DNA from: Chlamydiales bacterium
GTDB lineage: Bacteria > Chlamydiota > Chlamydiia > Chlamydiales > Rhabdochlamydiaceae
DNA: 64,000 nt
Assembly (NCBI GenBank): GCA_016185065.1
Contig: JACPOL010000008.1
Coordinates: forward strand, 124,001-188,000
Reading direction: 5' to 3'
In this document: positions 50,983 through 58,539 of the stretch, piece after piece
How positions within the stretch are numbered: position 1 is the first letter of the stretch
How the letters are laid out: every line of letters begins with the position of its first letter
The notes under the pieces: model-generated
Told to the model about the DNA's origin: nothing
The model's input: the letters and a program-made list of their open reading frames with translations, nothing else
Database searches by the model: none
Translations under genes and position numbers: made by a program

Positions 50983-51020
50983 TATAATTTAAATTAATCT
51001 CGAATCTGTTAAAATTTTAG
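50972..51020 (+). promoter_or_regulatory. Conserved AT-rich promoter block upstream of tandem-family gene 1
   Basis: About 50 bases closely resembling 52121-52170 upstream of gene 2: a common AAAATTTTA, TATAA at 50983, AAATTAATC, TCTG and TAAAATT at 51010. TATAAT (50983-50988) and TAAAAT (51010-51015) are both possible -10 elements. Both blocks end about 25 bases before the ATG. Duplication and retention suggest it is the promoter. Confidence 0.5.
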
Positions 51021-51045
51021 CTTAATAATTACCAAGAGGTTGCAA

Positions 51046-51942
51046 ATGTCTTGTTACGGAGATTACAGAAGATTTATTTTGAATAGTGGTTTTGAGTGTG
51101 GCTGCCTATATCCCATAGACCTCACATCAGAGGCTGAAAAGCAGTACATCACTGCTATAAAAGAGAATGATATTGCAGCTATGAGAAGGATTATGAGTTA
51201 CAAGCCTCTCTACACTTTCAACCTCTCAGAAGAGATCGGAAACACTCTGGTTCTTCCTATGGTGTTTATATTTAGCTTATGTAATGCGATAGAAAACCCC
51301 CTCTTTCAAGTTATACTTGGTGTTGTCGGTGTTGCTACTGCAGCGCTTTCTCTTATTGGAATCCTCTTTAAAAAGGTTGGTGAAGAGTTCAATCCCAATT
51401 TCGCTATACGGCAAGAGGCTCTAGCTGAGCAGTACAAAATTTGGGATGCGTGCGTAGAATTTTGTCCTGGTGCTGAAATTTTTCCATCACGGGTGTTTCT
51501 ACACAATGAAGCAATCACAGATAAGTTCGTTTTATGCTTCGACCGTTTTGTACATAATCTAGCCAAAAGACAAGGGATATCTGAGGATAGATTACAGAGA
51601 ATTGTTGAGAATGTTCGAGATAAAGTAAAAATGCAGTGCTCTGAAAATGAGAGGCCTGTAGTGGAAGCTGCCTTAGGTTATTCTGAATTTACTCTTCGTT
51701 ACTTCGCGAAGGTGAAAAGCGATGAGATGGGAATGATAAATTTTTCTCCGGAGCATGAAGAGCTCAGAAGGTTTTATGCGGGAGATGTAGCCGTAACACC
51801 GCTTGTTGAAGAGCTAATAGAAATGTCGCAGAAGTGGCAAGCTTACAGAAGAAAATCGATGCCCGCCATGATCAGACACAATGAGATAATAGATCACATG
51901 AGAGCCGCCGCCTCCGCTCCCGCCGCTGCTGCCGCAATCTGA
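51046..51942 (+). CDS. Tandem family gene 1: unknown protein with paired hydrophobic segments
   Basis: 298 residues from ATG 51046 (an in-frame TTG lies 6 bases upstream). N-terminus MSCYGDYRRFIL is shared, as MS(I/C)(Y/F)G(D/N)Y, with the four genes that follow. Residues about 55-115 contain the family core: YTFNLSEEIGNTLVLPMVF, then a second hydrophobic run ending ALSLIGILFKK, then GEEFNPNFAIR. A later segment has RFVHNLAKRQGISEDRLQRI, matching a motif in genes 3-5. The C-terminus is a short Ala run. Most diverged of the set; function unknown. Confidence 0.75.
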   Translation: MSCYGDYRRFILNSGFECGCLYPIDLTSEAEKQYITAIKENDIAAMRRIMSYKPLYTFNLSEEIGNTLVLPMVFIFSLCNAIENPLFQVILGVVGVATAALSLIGILFKKVGEEFNPNFAIRQEALAEQYKIWDACVEFCPGAEIFPSRVFLHNEAITDKFVLCFDRFVHNLAKRQGISEDRLQRIVENVRDKVKMQCSENERPVVEAALGYSEFTLRYFAKVKSDEMGMINFSPEHEELRRFYAGDVAVTPLVEELIEMSQKWQAYRRKSMPAMIRHNEIIDHMRAAASAPAAAAAI

Positions 51943-51946
51943 TTTT

Positions 51947-52099
51947 CTTTCTTTGATTGAGCGAAGCGAAATCCCTGGAGTGCGGCGCTTTGCGCCGCCC
52001 TGGTTTCTTCTAGAGCAGAACTGCCAATGAGACCTCAAAAAATTATGGCGGCGCATAGCACCGCACTCCAGGGACCTCTCTTCGTTCGATCAAAGAAAG
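51947..52099. repeat. Palindromic repeat related to family A (153 bp)
   Basis: Arms of about 53 bases with roughly nine mismatches. The left arm begins CTTTCTTTGATTGAGCGAAG and includes CCCTGGAGTGCGGCGCTTTG; the right arm is complementary. The GGAGTGCGGCG core is shared with family A but the outer arms differ. It starts 4 bases after the gene 1 stop and separates gene 1 from the operon of genes 2-5. Could act as a terminator or mRNA 3' stabiliser. Confidence 0.78.
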
Positions 52100-52120
52100 A
52101 GTCCGCTTTTTCGCAGCCAA

Positions 52121-52170
52121 TAAAAATTTTAGTATAAAATAAATTAATCGCGGTTCTGCTAAAATTCTCT
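52121..52170 (+). promoter_or_regulatory. Conserved AT-rich promoter block upstream of tandem-family genes 2-5
   Basis: Aligns with the block before gene 1: AAAAATTTTAGTATAAAATA, AAATTAATC, TTCTGCTAAAATT. Genes 3, 4 and 5 lack such a block and have only 22-23 base gaps, so this is probably the single promoter for the four-gene unit. Confidence 0.5.
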
Positions 52171-52193
52171 CCACAACTAATCCGGAGATCCAA

Positions 52194-53054
52194 ATGTCCA
52201 TCTATGGAGATTATAGAAATTTTATTCTTTTTGCTGCTGATAAGTGCATGAGTCTACCTCCGAAAGAGGTTGATAATTTATACGACCAGATCTCAGCTCG
52301 TCCAGATGCTGCGGACACTCTATTTATGGATAGAATGACTCACTTAGCACAGGAATTAGAGCCTCATTACGAATTTAACTGCTTGGAAGAGACGGGAAAC
52401 ATGCTGATTGTTCCTATGCAGTACATGTTTACAGCGCTAGATTCCGCTGATAATCTGGTTATTCAACTCGCACTCTATACGGCTTCAATCATTCCAGTAG
52501 CTCTCTCTTTAATCGGCGCTGCTTTTAAAAAGATTGGCGAAGTAGAGAATCCTCAAAGCGCCCTCAGGCTCGAGATGCTGACACAAGCTTATGCTCTCTC
52601 TGACTTGCCATTAAAACAATTAGGCAGATCAGTTACAGGTGCAGCTGCAGCATTGTCCCTAGGTGAAGAACTTTTTGCCGTTTTAGATAATACACAAGCT
52701 GAGCTTATTAGACTTTTTGAGCGTGATCTTTCACGGAAGTATCATTCTAGCGAACAGCCATTCATAGATAATTTGCAAAATTTGAAACAGCAGCTAGAGC
52801 AGTTTAAAGTGTTGGAAGATAAGGATGATGGTTTGACTGGAGAAGAGAGGATGCTCAGAGCAGAAGGTTTGCTCAAACACGTGATTGGAAGAGGAAGAAG
52901 AGAAGGAGTAGTTTCGGTTGAGACGCAAGAAAAAGCAGATCTCTTCATTGCGCAAAACAAAAACTTTCTCGTTTTTGTAATAGAACAAGAAAGGCTATCG
53001 AAAGCTATGGCCGACGTGATTGCAAGAATGCCAGTAGTGCGCCGCTCTGCTTAA
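52194..53054 (+). CDS. Tandem family gene 2: unknown protein
   Basis: 286 residues. MSIYGDYRNFIL start; core at about 60-125 (YEFNCLEETGNMLIVPMQYM, ALYTASIIPVALSLIGAAFK, then KIGEVENPQSALRLEML). The later GIS-x-x-R motif of the paralogues is missing: the sequence goes from LFERDLSRKYHSSEQPFID straight to the following helix, a deletion of about 20 residues relative to genes 3 and 4. The C-terminus ARMPVVRRSA is identical to genes 3 and 4. Ribosome site CCGGAG is repeated before each of genes 2-5. Confidence 0.78.
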   Translation: MSIYGDYRNFILFAADKCMSLPPKEVDNLYDQISARPDAADTLFMDRMTHLAQELEPHYEFNCLEETGNMLIVPMQYMFTALDSADNLVIQLALYTASIIPVALSLIGAAFKKIGEVENPQSALRLEMLTQAYALSDLPLKQLGRSVTGAAAALSLGEELFAVLDNTQAELIRLFERDLSRKYHSSEQPFIDNLQNLKQQLEQFKVLEDKDDGLTGEERMLRAEGLLKHVIGRGRREGVVSVETQEKADLFIAQNKNFLVFVIEQERLSKAMADVIARMPVVRRSA

Positions 53055-53077
53055 AAACATCTAATCCGGAGATCCAA

Positions 53078-53962
53078 ATGTCCATCTATTGGGAGTATAG
53101 AAATTTTATTTTAAATGCTGACAATGCATGTGGATGTTTACAGAAACCTCAAGAAGAGCTCGAGGCTTTATATCAGCAGGCTTTAGACAATCCAGGTGGT
53201 GCAGAGGATCTATTTGAAGGAGCAGTGACTCGCGTCGAGTCACATTACGAGTTCAACTGCATGGAAACAACGGGAAACATGCTGATTCTGCCGATGCAGC
53301 AGATCTTTTATGCACTCGACTATGTGGAGAATCCGTTTATTCAACTCGCGCTCTATGTGGCTTCAATCATTCCAACATTTCTCTCTCTAATCGGCGCTGC
53401 TTTTAAAAAGATTGGCGAAGTAGAGAATCCACAAAGCGCGCTCAGACTCGAGCTGTTAACACACGAATACGCCCTCTCTGACTTGCCAAGAAATCTGCTT
53501 GGCAGATCGATTAAAGGTCTAGGAGAGGCAATGTCTATAGCTCAAGAGCTCAATTCTGGTGTAGATACTGCTAAAGCTGAGCTTATTACCCTTTATGAGG
53601 ATGATCTTCTAAAAAAACATGGAATAAGCAGAGAACGTCTGGCCGAGATACACAGAACAAAAACCTGCTTTCCTCATGAGAAGCCATTCATAGATAGCAT
53701 TAATTTATTCAAACAAGATCTAAACGAGTTTGAAAAGTTGTTTGATGATGAGAATGTCCATGTCTCTAGAGAAGAGGCGATGCACAGAGCAGAAGGTGTG
53801 CTCAGAAACGTGATTTGGGGAGAAAGAAGAGGAAGAGCAGTTACTGAGCTCTTCATTACACAAAATAAAAAACTGCTCACTTACAAAACTGAATATGAAA
53901 GGCTATCGAAAGCTATCGCCGACGTGATTGCAAGAATGCCAGTAGTGCGCCGCTCTGCCTAA
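53078..53962 (+). CDS. Tandem family gene 3: unknown protein
   Basis: 294 residues. Starts MSIYWEYRNFIL; the family core is at about 65-125 with two hydrophobic stretches (MLILPMQQIFYALDY and FIQLALYVASIIPTFLSLIG) and KIGEVENPQSALRLELL. The motif LLKKHGISRERLAEIHRTKT follows near residue 185. DNA identity with gene 4 is very high from about 53310 to 53660 and falls off towards both ends. Ends ARMPVVRRSA. Confidence 0.8.
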   Translation: MSIYWEYRNFILNADNACGCLQKPQEELEALYQQALDNPGGAEDLFEGAVTRVESHYEFNCMETTGNMLILPMQQIFYALDYVENPFIQLALYVASIIPTFLSLIGAAFKKIGEVENPQSALRLELLTHEYALSDLPRNLLGRSIKGLGEAMSIAQELNSGVDTAKAELITLYEDDLLKKHGISRERLAEIHRTKTCFPHEKPFIDSINLFKQDLNEFEKLFDDENVHVSREEAMHRAEGVLRNVIWGERRGRAVTELFITQNKKLLTYKTEYERLSKAIADVIARMPVVRRSA

Positions 53963-53985
53963 TAACAACTAATCCGGAGATCCCA

Positions 53986-54903
53986 ATGTCCATCTATGGA
54001 GATTACAAAAATTTTATTTTATACGCTGACAATGCATGTACATACGTGCAGAAACCTCAAGAGGAGCTCGAAGCTTTATATAAACAGGCTTTAGATAATC
54101 CAGATGGCGCAGAGACTCTTTTTGCAGGAGCAATGACTCGCATTGAGGCGGAATTAGAGGCTCATTACGAGTTCAACTGCTTGGAGACAGCAGGAAACAT
54201 GCTGATATTTCCAATGCAGCAGATGTTTTATGCACTCGACTATGTGGAGAATCCGTTTATTCAACTCGCGCTCTATGTGGCTTCGATCATTCCAGCATTC
54301 CTCTCTCTAATCGGCGCAGCTTTTAAAAAGATCGGCGAAGTAGAGAATCCACAAAGCGCGCTCAGGCTCGAGCTGTTAACACACGCATATGCTCTCTCTG
54401 ACTTGCCAAGAAATCTGCTTGGCAGACCGTTTGGAGGTCTTGGAGAGGCAATGTCTATAGCTCAAGAGCTCAATTCTGGTGTAGATACTGCTAAAGCTGA
54501 GCTTATTACCTTTTATGAGGATGATCTTCTAAAAAAACATAGAATAAGCAGAGAACGTCTGGCCGAGATACACAGAACAAAAACCTGCTCTCCTTATGAA
54601 AATCTATTCATAGATAGCATTAATTTATTCAAACAGTCTCTAGAGAAGTTTGAAAAGTTGCTTGATGATGAGAATGTCCATGTCTCTAGAGAAGAGGCGA
54701 TGCTTAGAGAAGAAGGTGTGCTCAGAAATGTGATTGAGACAGGAAGAAGGGAAGGAGCAGTTTCGCTTGAAACGCAGGAAAAAGCTGAGCTCTTCATTGC
54801 ACAAAATAAAAAACTGCTCACCTACGAAACAGAGCATGAGAGGCTGACAAAAGCTATTATGGTTGTGATTGCAAGAATGCCAGTAGTGCGCCGCTCTGCC
54901 TAA
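53986..54903 (+). CDS. Tandem family gene 4: unknown protein
   Basis: 305 residues and the closest relative of gene 3. MSIYGDYKNFIL start; core YEFNCLETAGNMLIFPMQQM, ALYVASIIPAFLSLIGAAFK and the KIGEVENPQSALRLELL segment; LLKKHRISRERLAEIHRTKT near residue 195; C-terminus ARMPVVRRSA. The last third is helical and charged. The 23-base gap to gene 5 repeats TAATCCGGAGATCC. Confidence 0.8.
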   Translation: MSIYGDYKNFILYADNACTYVQKPQEELEALYKQALDNPDGAETLFAGAMTRIEAELEAHYEFNCLETAGNMLIFPMQQMFYALDYVENPFIQLALYVASIIPAFLSLIGAAFKKIGEVENPQSALRLELLTHAYALSDLPRNLLGRPFGGLGEAMSIAQELNSGVDTAKAELITFYEDDLLKKHRISRERLAEIHRTKTCSPYENLFIDSINLFKQSLEKFEKLLDDENVHVSREEAMLREEGVLRNVIETGRREGAVSLETQEKAELFIAQNKKLLTYETEHERLTKAIMVVIARMPVVRRSA

Positions 54904-54925
54904 TAACAACTAATCCGGAGATCCG

Positions 54926-56260
54926 ATGTCCTGTTTTGGAAATTACAAGAATTTTGTTTTAAGTAGTCATTTTGATTGTAGCTACTCCTTTCCAGAAGAT
55001 AAATGGAGTTTGCCAATTAAAGAAATTGAAGATCAGGCTAAGAATTTTCCGGAGCCTGAGAATTGGGGGCTGCACAACCCTCGATATGAGTTCAATGGGC
55101 TAGAGAGTGTTGGGAATACATTAATTTTCCCGATGCTCTGGACCTTTGTTGAGCTGGAAGCTTCAGATTCTATCATCTATCAATTTGCCCTCTCTATTTT
55201 AGCCGTAGTGGCTCTTCCTCTCTCTCTGATTGGATCCCTATTTAAACTGATAGGTGAAGCGGATAATCCAAAGGGCGCTCAGAGAAGTTGGGCTATTCTA
55301 TGTATGCTGCAGATCGCAGACCTTTTAATAGAATTTGCAGGTCCATCTTTCACTTCTTTCACAGGATTGAGTGAAGCTTTTGATCTATTCAATGCTCCTG
55401 TTCAGAACACCATACAAGCTAAAGAAGAATTTCTGGATCTTTTTACAAGAGAGGTATGCCAGGAGAGAGGAATCACTCTAGAGCGTTTTAAAGCGATTGA
55501 CCAAGAATATGAGGCCGCCTCTTCAGACGACGAGGCATCCGCAGCTGGATCAGAAGAGGATGAAGAAGAGCCAGTTGAGCCAAGCGGTAAAACGAGCCAA
55601 GGAGTGGAGCTCGCTCTAGGTGAGCGCTATGTTCTACAGCGCGTGCAAGAGGTGAGAAGCCTTATTGGTGTTATCACCAGTACGGAGAGTTCCCCATATG
55701 AAGAAGAGGATATCAGAGCCATTATTGGAGAGGAGCCGGACACTCTTGCGGCATTCGAAGGGCTTCTAAGAATGCGTAGTGCAACATCTACTTTCATCGA
55801 GCTTTTTACAAGAGACGTCTGCGCAGAGCAAGGAGTAAGCGGTGAGCGTTTTCGTGAGATTAGCCAACCAGGAGAAGCCTCTTCAGAGAGAAAAGAGTCT
55901 GCAGCTGAATCAAAGGAGAGCAAAGGGGAGTTAGTTGAGCGGAAGGACGAGGTGCTTCCCGCCAGTGCTGCCAGGGGTAGCAGCCCGGACCAGGAAGAGG
56001 AGCCAACAGATGATGAGTGGTATGCTCTACGCCGCGTGAAAAAGATGAGAGACCTCGTTAGCGACATTTGTGGTGCAGGTATCGATGGTTCAACAGAAGA
56101 GGAGGGGCAGATCAGAGGCATGCTCGAAGAGAGCTCAGAGACTCTCTCCGCGTTTGAAGAGTTTCTCGTAAAGTATAAAGCGCTAAATGCTTTTGCGTGC
56201 AGAATAAAACCGACAGTCGAAACCTATAATGCTACGATCGCGCAGATGTCAAGAGCTTGA
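54926..56260 (+). CDS. Tandem family gene 5: unknown protein with duplicated acidic C-terminal region
   Basis: 444 residues, longest member. MSCFGNYKNFVL start; core YEFNGLESVGNTLIFPMLWT, LPLSLIGSLFKLIGEADNPK. The C-terminal half is an internal duplication: LFTREVCQERGITLERFKAI at about residue 171 and LFTRDVCAEQGVSGERFREI at about 292, each followed by a Ser/Glu/Asp-rich linker and a helix that reads R(V/M)xxxxxL(I/V). The repeated unit corresponds to the single GIS-x-(E/D)-R-(L)-x-x-I motif of genes 1, 3 and 4. Confidence 0.78.
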   Translation: MSCFGNYKNFVLSSHFDCSYSFPEDKWSLPIKEIEDQAKNFPEPENWGLHNPRYEFNGLESVGNTLIFPMLWTFVELEASDSIIYQFALSILAVVALPLSLIGSLFKLIGEADNPKGAQRSWAILCMLQIADLLIEFAGPSFTSFTGLSEAFDLFNAPVQNTIQAKEEFLDLFTREVCQERGITLERFKAIDQEYEAASSDDEASAAGSEEDEEEPVEPSGKTSQGVELALGERYVLQRVQEVRSLIGVITSTESSPYEEEDIRAIIGEEPDTLAAFEGLLRMRSATSTFIELFTRDVCAEQGVSGERFREISQPGEASSERKESAAESKESKGELVERKDEVLPASAARGSSPDQEEEPTDDEWYALRRVKKMRDLVSDICGAGIDGSTEEEGQIRGMLEESSETLSAFEEFLVKYKALNAFACRIKPTVETYNATIAQMSRA

Positions 56261-56857
56261 AGCGCTTCCAGCACCGGCTCCGCTGCTCTTTCTCTCCACG
56301 GAACAGTCGAACGAGGGCACATAGTCCGCTTCACTTTTTAGAATGGAGTTGTCTTTGCAATTTGCGATGAAGCAGTCTATTTCTACATCAACGCTTACTT
56401 GGCTGTAGCTGTTGGGATCCGATTCGTCAAGATCTCCGACTTCTGTATCAATAGCAATGGCAAATTTCTTGATGTTAGGGAATGCTTTCGCAAAGAATTC
56501 ACAGAAAGGCATGAATTCACGTTTCTTATTTTCAGGCCTGCTATAGAAGCATTTTTTCATCGCTGCCCAGCAGAGATGTGCGAAATCGTGCTTAACCACC
56601 GTCATTTCTTTCAGATGTCTAGCAATCATGTTCCAGTTTCTAACTCCCTCTGTTAACGTGAGTGATTTTTTTGAAAGGGTGCATTTAGCGATGAAGATTG
56701 CTCTGTCGGTCAAAGCTTTTAGAGTAGGAGACAACTTTAATGTTCCTAAGGAGTATCTCTTAGGTGAGGGTGCAGCGCTTTCGATTGCTGCTGGAGTTTG
56801 AACAGGTTGGTCATTGAGTAAGATTTTTATGGAAGCGGCTGGAGATAACGAGGTCAT
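56249..56857 (-). CDS. Unknown protein
   Basis: 202 residues from ATG 56857 (MTSLSPAASIKILLNDQPVQ); AAAGGTG lies upstream, and the longer hydrophobic extension from 56929 is probably untranslated AT-rich leader. The protein is mainly helical, with ELFLIAN-free charged segments and an acidic stretch (IDTEVGDLDESDPNSYSQVS). Ends in a Ser/Ala/Gly tail. No domain recognised. Overlaps the end of tandem gene 5 on the other strand by 12 bases. Confidence 0.6.
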   Translation of the reverse strand: MTSLSPAASIKILLNDQPVQTPAAIESAAPSPKRYSLGTLKLSPTLKALTDRAIFIAKCTLSKKSLTLTEGVRNWNMIARHLKEMTVVKHDFAHLCWAAMKKCFYSRPENKKREFMPFCEFFAKAFPNIKKFAIAIDTEVGDLDESDPNSYSQVSVDVEIDCFIANCKDNSILKSEADYVPSFDCSVERKSSGAGAGSASSS

Positions 56858-56935
56858 ATTTACACCTTTTTTAATTAAATTAATTAATAATATTATATAT
56901 GTTTTTATAATAAAAATATATAAAAACAATTACAA

Positions 56936-58501
56936 TTATTTAATTGCTAAGGCGTTGATATTCAACGTTCCTTTAGGGGCTAGAAATGAGGAGGGGAAGA
57001 AGATCTTCTGTCTGGCTTTAAGGGGCTCTATCAGCCGGACCCTCTCTCTGCCAAGTTCACGCTGGTTTTCCCCATAAAAAGTGAGCTCGATGAGGAGCTC
57101 GGGGTAGTTCTGAGAAGAGCGGTTTTCTATATAGAAGTTTAGGTGGCCAGAGGCGGAGAGCTCGACCTCGACATTCACTTGGGGGAGGGAGGTGCGACTT
57201 TTTATGCCGCTTTGCAGCTCCTTGTCTAGCTCCTTGTCTAGCTTCTGGGCGCTTCTTCTAGCTTCTGTTCCCGCTATGCTGGGAGAGCTCTCTGCGATTC
57301 TGAAGTGGTCCAGCGCCTCCTGTTTGTTTCCGCGGCGTAAAGCGATGTTACCCAAGGCGTTATGCGCCTCAGCCGTCGGAAGGAGGTCGATGCTCTTTTT
57401 TAAGTCCTCCTCCGCCTTGTCGAAGAGCTCTTGCTGATACTTTAAAAGACCTCTCTGGAGGTAGAAGTCGAAGTAGTTGGGATTGAGGTCAATTGCGCGG
57501 TTAAACGAGCTCATCGCCTCGCTCTTTTTTGCAAGCTTCAGTTCCGCCTTTCCCTTCAAGTTGAAGAGGTGTGCCTCTTTCGGCTCGATGCGGATTCCCT
57601 CTTCGGCGCTCGATAAGGCCTCCCTCGCATTTCCCTTCACTAGTGCAAGATACCCCTTATCCAAGGCCTCATAGGCGGGCTTGTCTCGTTTCAGCCGGGC
57701 CATCACTTTTTCATACTCTTTTGCCTCGACTTTGCCACCAGCTGGATAGCGTGCAGCTGCGATGGTGTTATTCTCGACCCGCTCTTCGGAAGGGGGGTGA
57801 GAGGCGAAGAGTCCATCGGCCCAGCCCCTCTGACCTCTTTCATGAGATAGGCGCACGAAGGTCTTTTGTAGCTCTACCGCGCACTGAGGATCGTAACCTG
57901 CAGCAACCATGTACTTAATGCCATAGAAGTCGGCTTCTCTCTCATCTTCGCGGCTATATTTAAAGAAGATGAGGCCAGCTCCCAAACCCGCTCCTTGCAT
58001 CAGAAGGTCTTCATACTGGTGTCCCTCTAGAAGCTGCGAAAGGCCGATCATCCCAGTTTCCAGCAGCATGCCTCTCTGCATTCTCTGAGCAGTGTGGCGT
58101 GCAGCGCTATGGACGATCTCATGCCCCAAAACTGCAGCGAGCTCTCCTTCGCTCTTAAGCTCTTGCAGGAGGCCGCGGTTGATTGCGATCTTGCCTCCGG
58201 GCAGAGACCAGGCGTTAGGAACCGAATTATTCAAGACGACGAATTCGTAGGGGAGCTTGGGTCTATCGCTCACCCTTGCGAGCTTCTGCCCAATGCCATC
58301 CACATATTTTTGCACTTCGGGGTCGGTTATGTAATCGCCTCCTTCGGCCTGCTGCATCAAGAGGTAGTACTGCTCGCCGAGCTGGATCTCCTGCCCCTCG
58401 GACATCAGCATGAGCTCCGACTTGCCCGTTACGGGGTTGGAACTACAGCCCGATAGGGCCAGTGCAGCAGCAAGAAGAGGGATTAAAACTTTTCGTAACA
58501 T
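56936..58501 (-). CDS. M48-family metalloprotease lipoprotein with TPR repeats (BepA-like)
   Basis: 521 residues from ATG 58501. Signal peptide with lipobox LALSGC, so a lipoprotein at about Cys 20. The zinc motif HEIVH is in LGHEIVHSAARHTAQRM, with the third ligand in EREADFYGIKYM. After about residue 300, several TPR-type helical pairs (ALSSAEEGIRIEPKEAHLFN, SFNRAIDLNPNYFDFYLQRG, DLKKSIDLLPTAEAHNALGN). BepA/YfgC proteins assist outer-membrane protein assembly, including LptD, which is encoded in this window. Divergent from ispG, 38 bases apart. Confidence 0.88.
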   Translation of the reverse strand: MLRKVLIPLLAAALALSGCSSNPVTGKSELMLMSEGQEIQLGEQYYLLMQQAEGGDYITDPEVQKYVDGIGQKLARVSDRPKLPYEFVVLNNSVPNAWSLPGGKIAINRGLLQELKSEGELAAVLGHEIVHSAARHTAQRMQRGMLLETGMIGLSQLLEGHQYEDLLMQGAGLGAGLIFFKYSREDEREADFYGIKYMVAAGYDPQCAVELQKTFVRLSHERGQRGWADGLFASHPPSEERVENNTIAAARYPAGGKVEAKEYEKVMARLKRDKPAYEALDKGYLALVKGNAREALSSAEEGIRIEPKEAHLFNLKGKAELKLAKKSEAMSSFNRAIDLNPNYFDFYLQRGLLKYQQELFDKAEEDLKKSIDLLPTAEAHNALGNIALRRGNKQEALDHFRIAESSPSIAGTEARRSAQKLDKELDKELQSGIKSRTSLPQVNVEVELSASGHLNFYIENRSSQNYPELLIELTFYGENQRELGRERVRLIEPLKARQKIFFPSSFLAPKGTLNINALAIK

Positions 58502-58539
58502 GTTGTATTTTCTATCAGATTTGGCTATGCTTGCCCAGC

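Noticed and set aside
56857..56929. N-terminal hydrophobic extension of the unknown gene at 56249-56857
   Set aside because: It is encoded by an AT-rich stretch with no ribosome site at its start, while the ATG at 56857 has AAAGGTG upstream.
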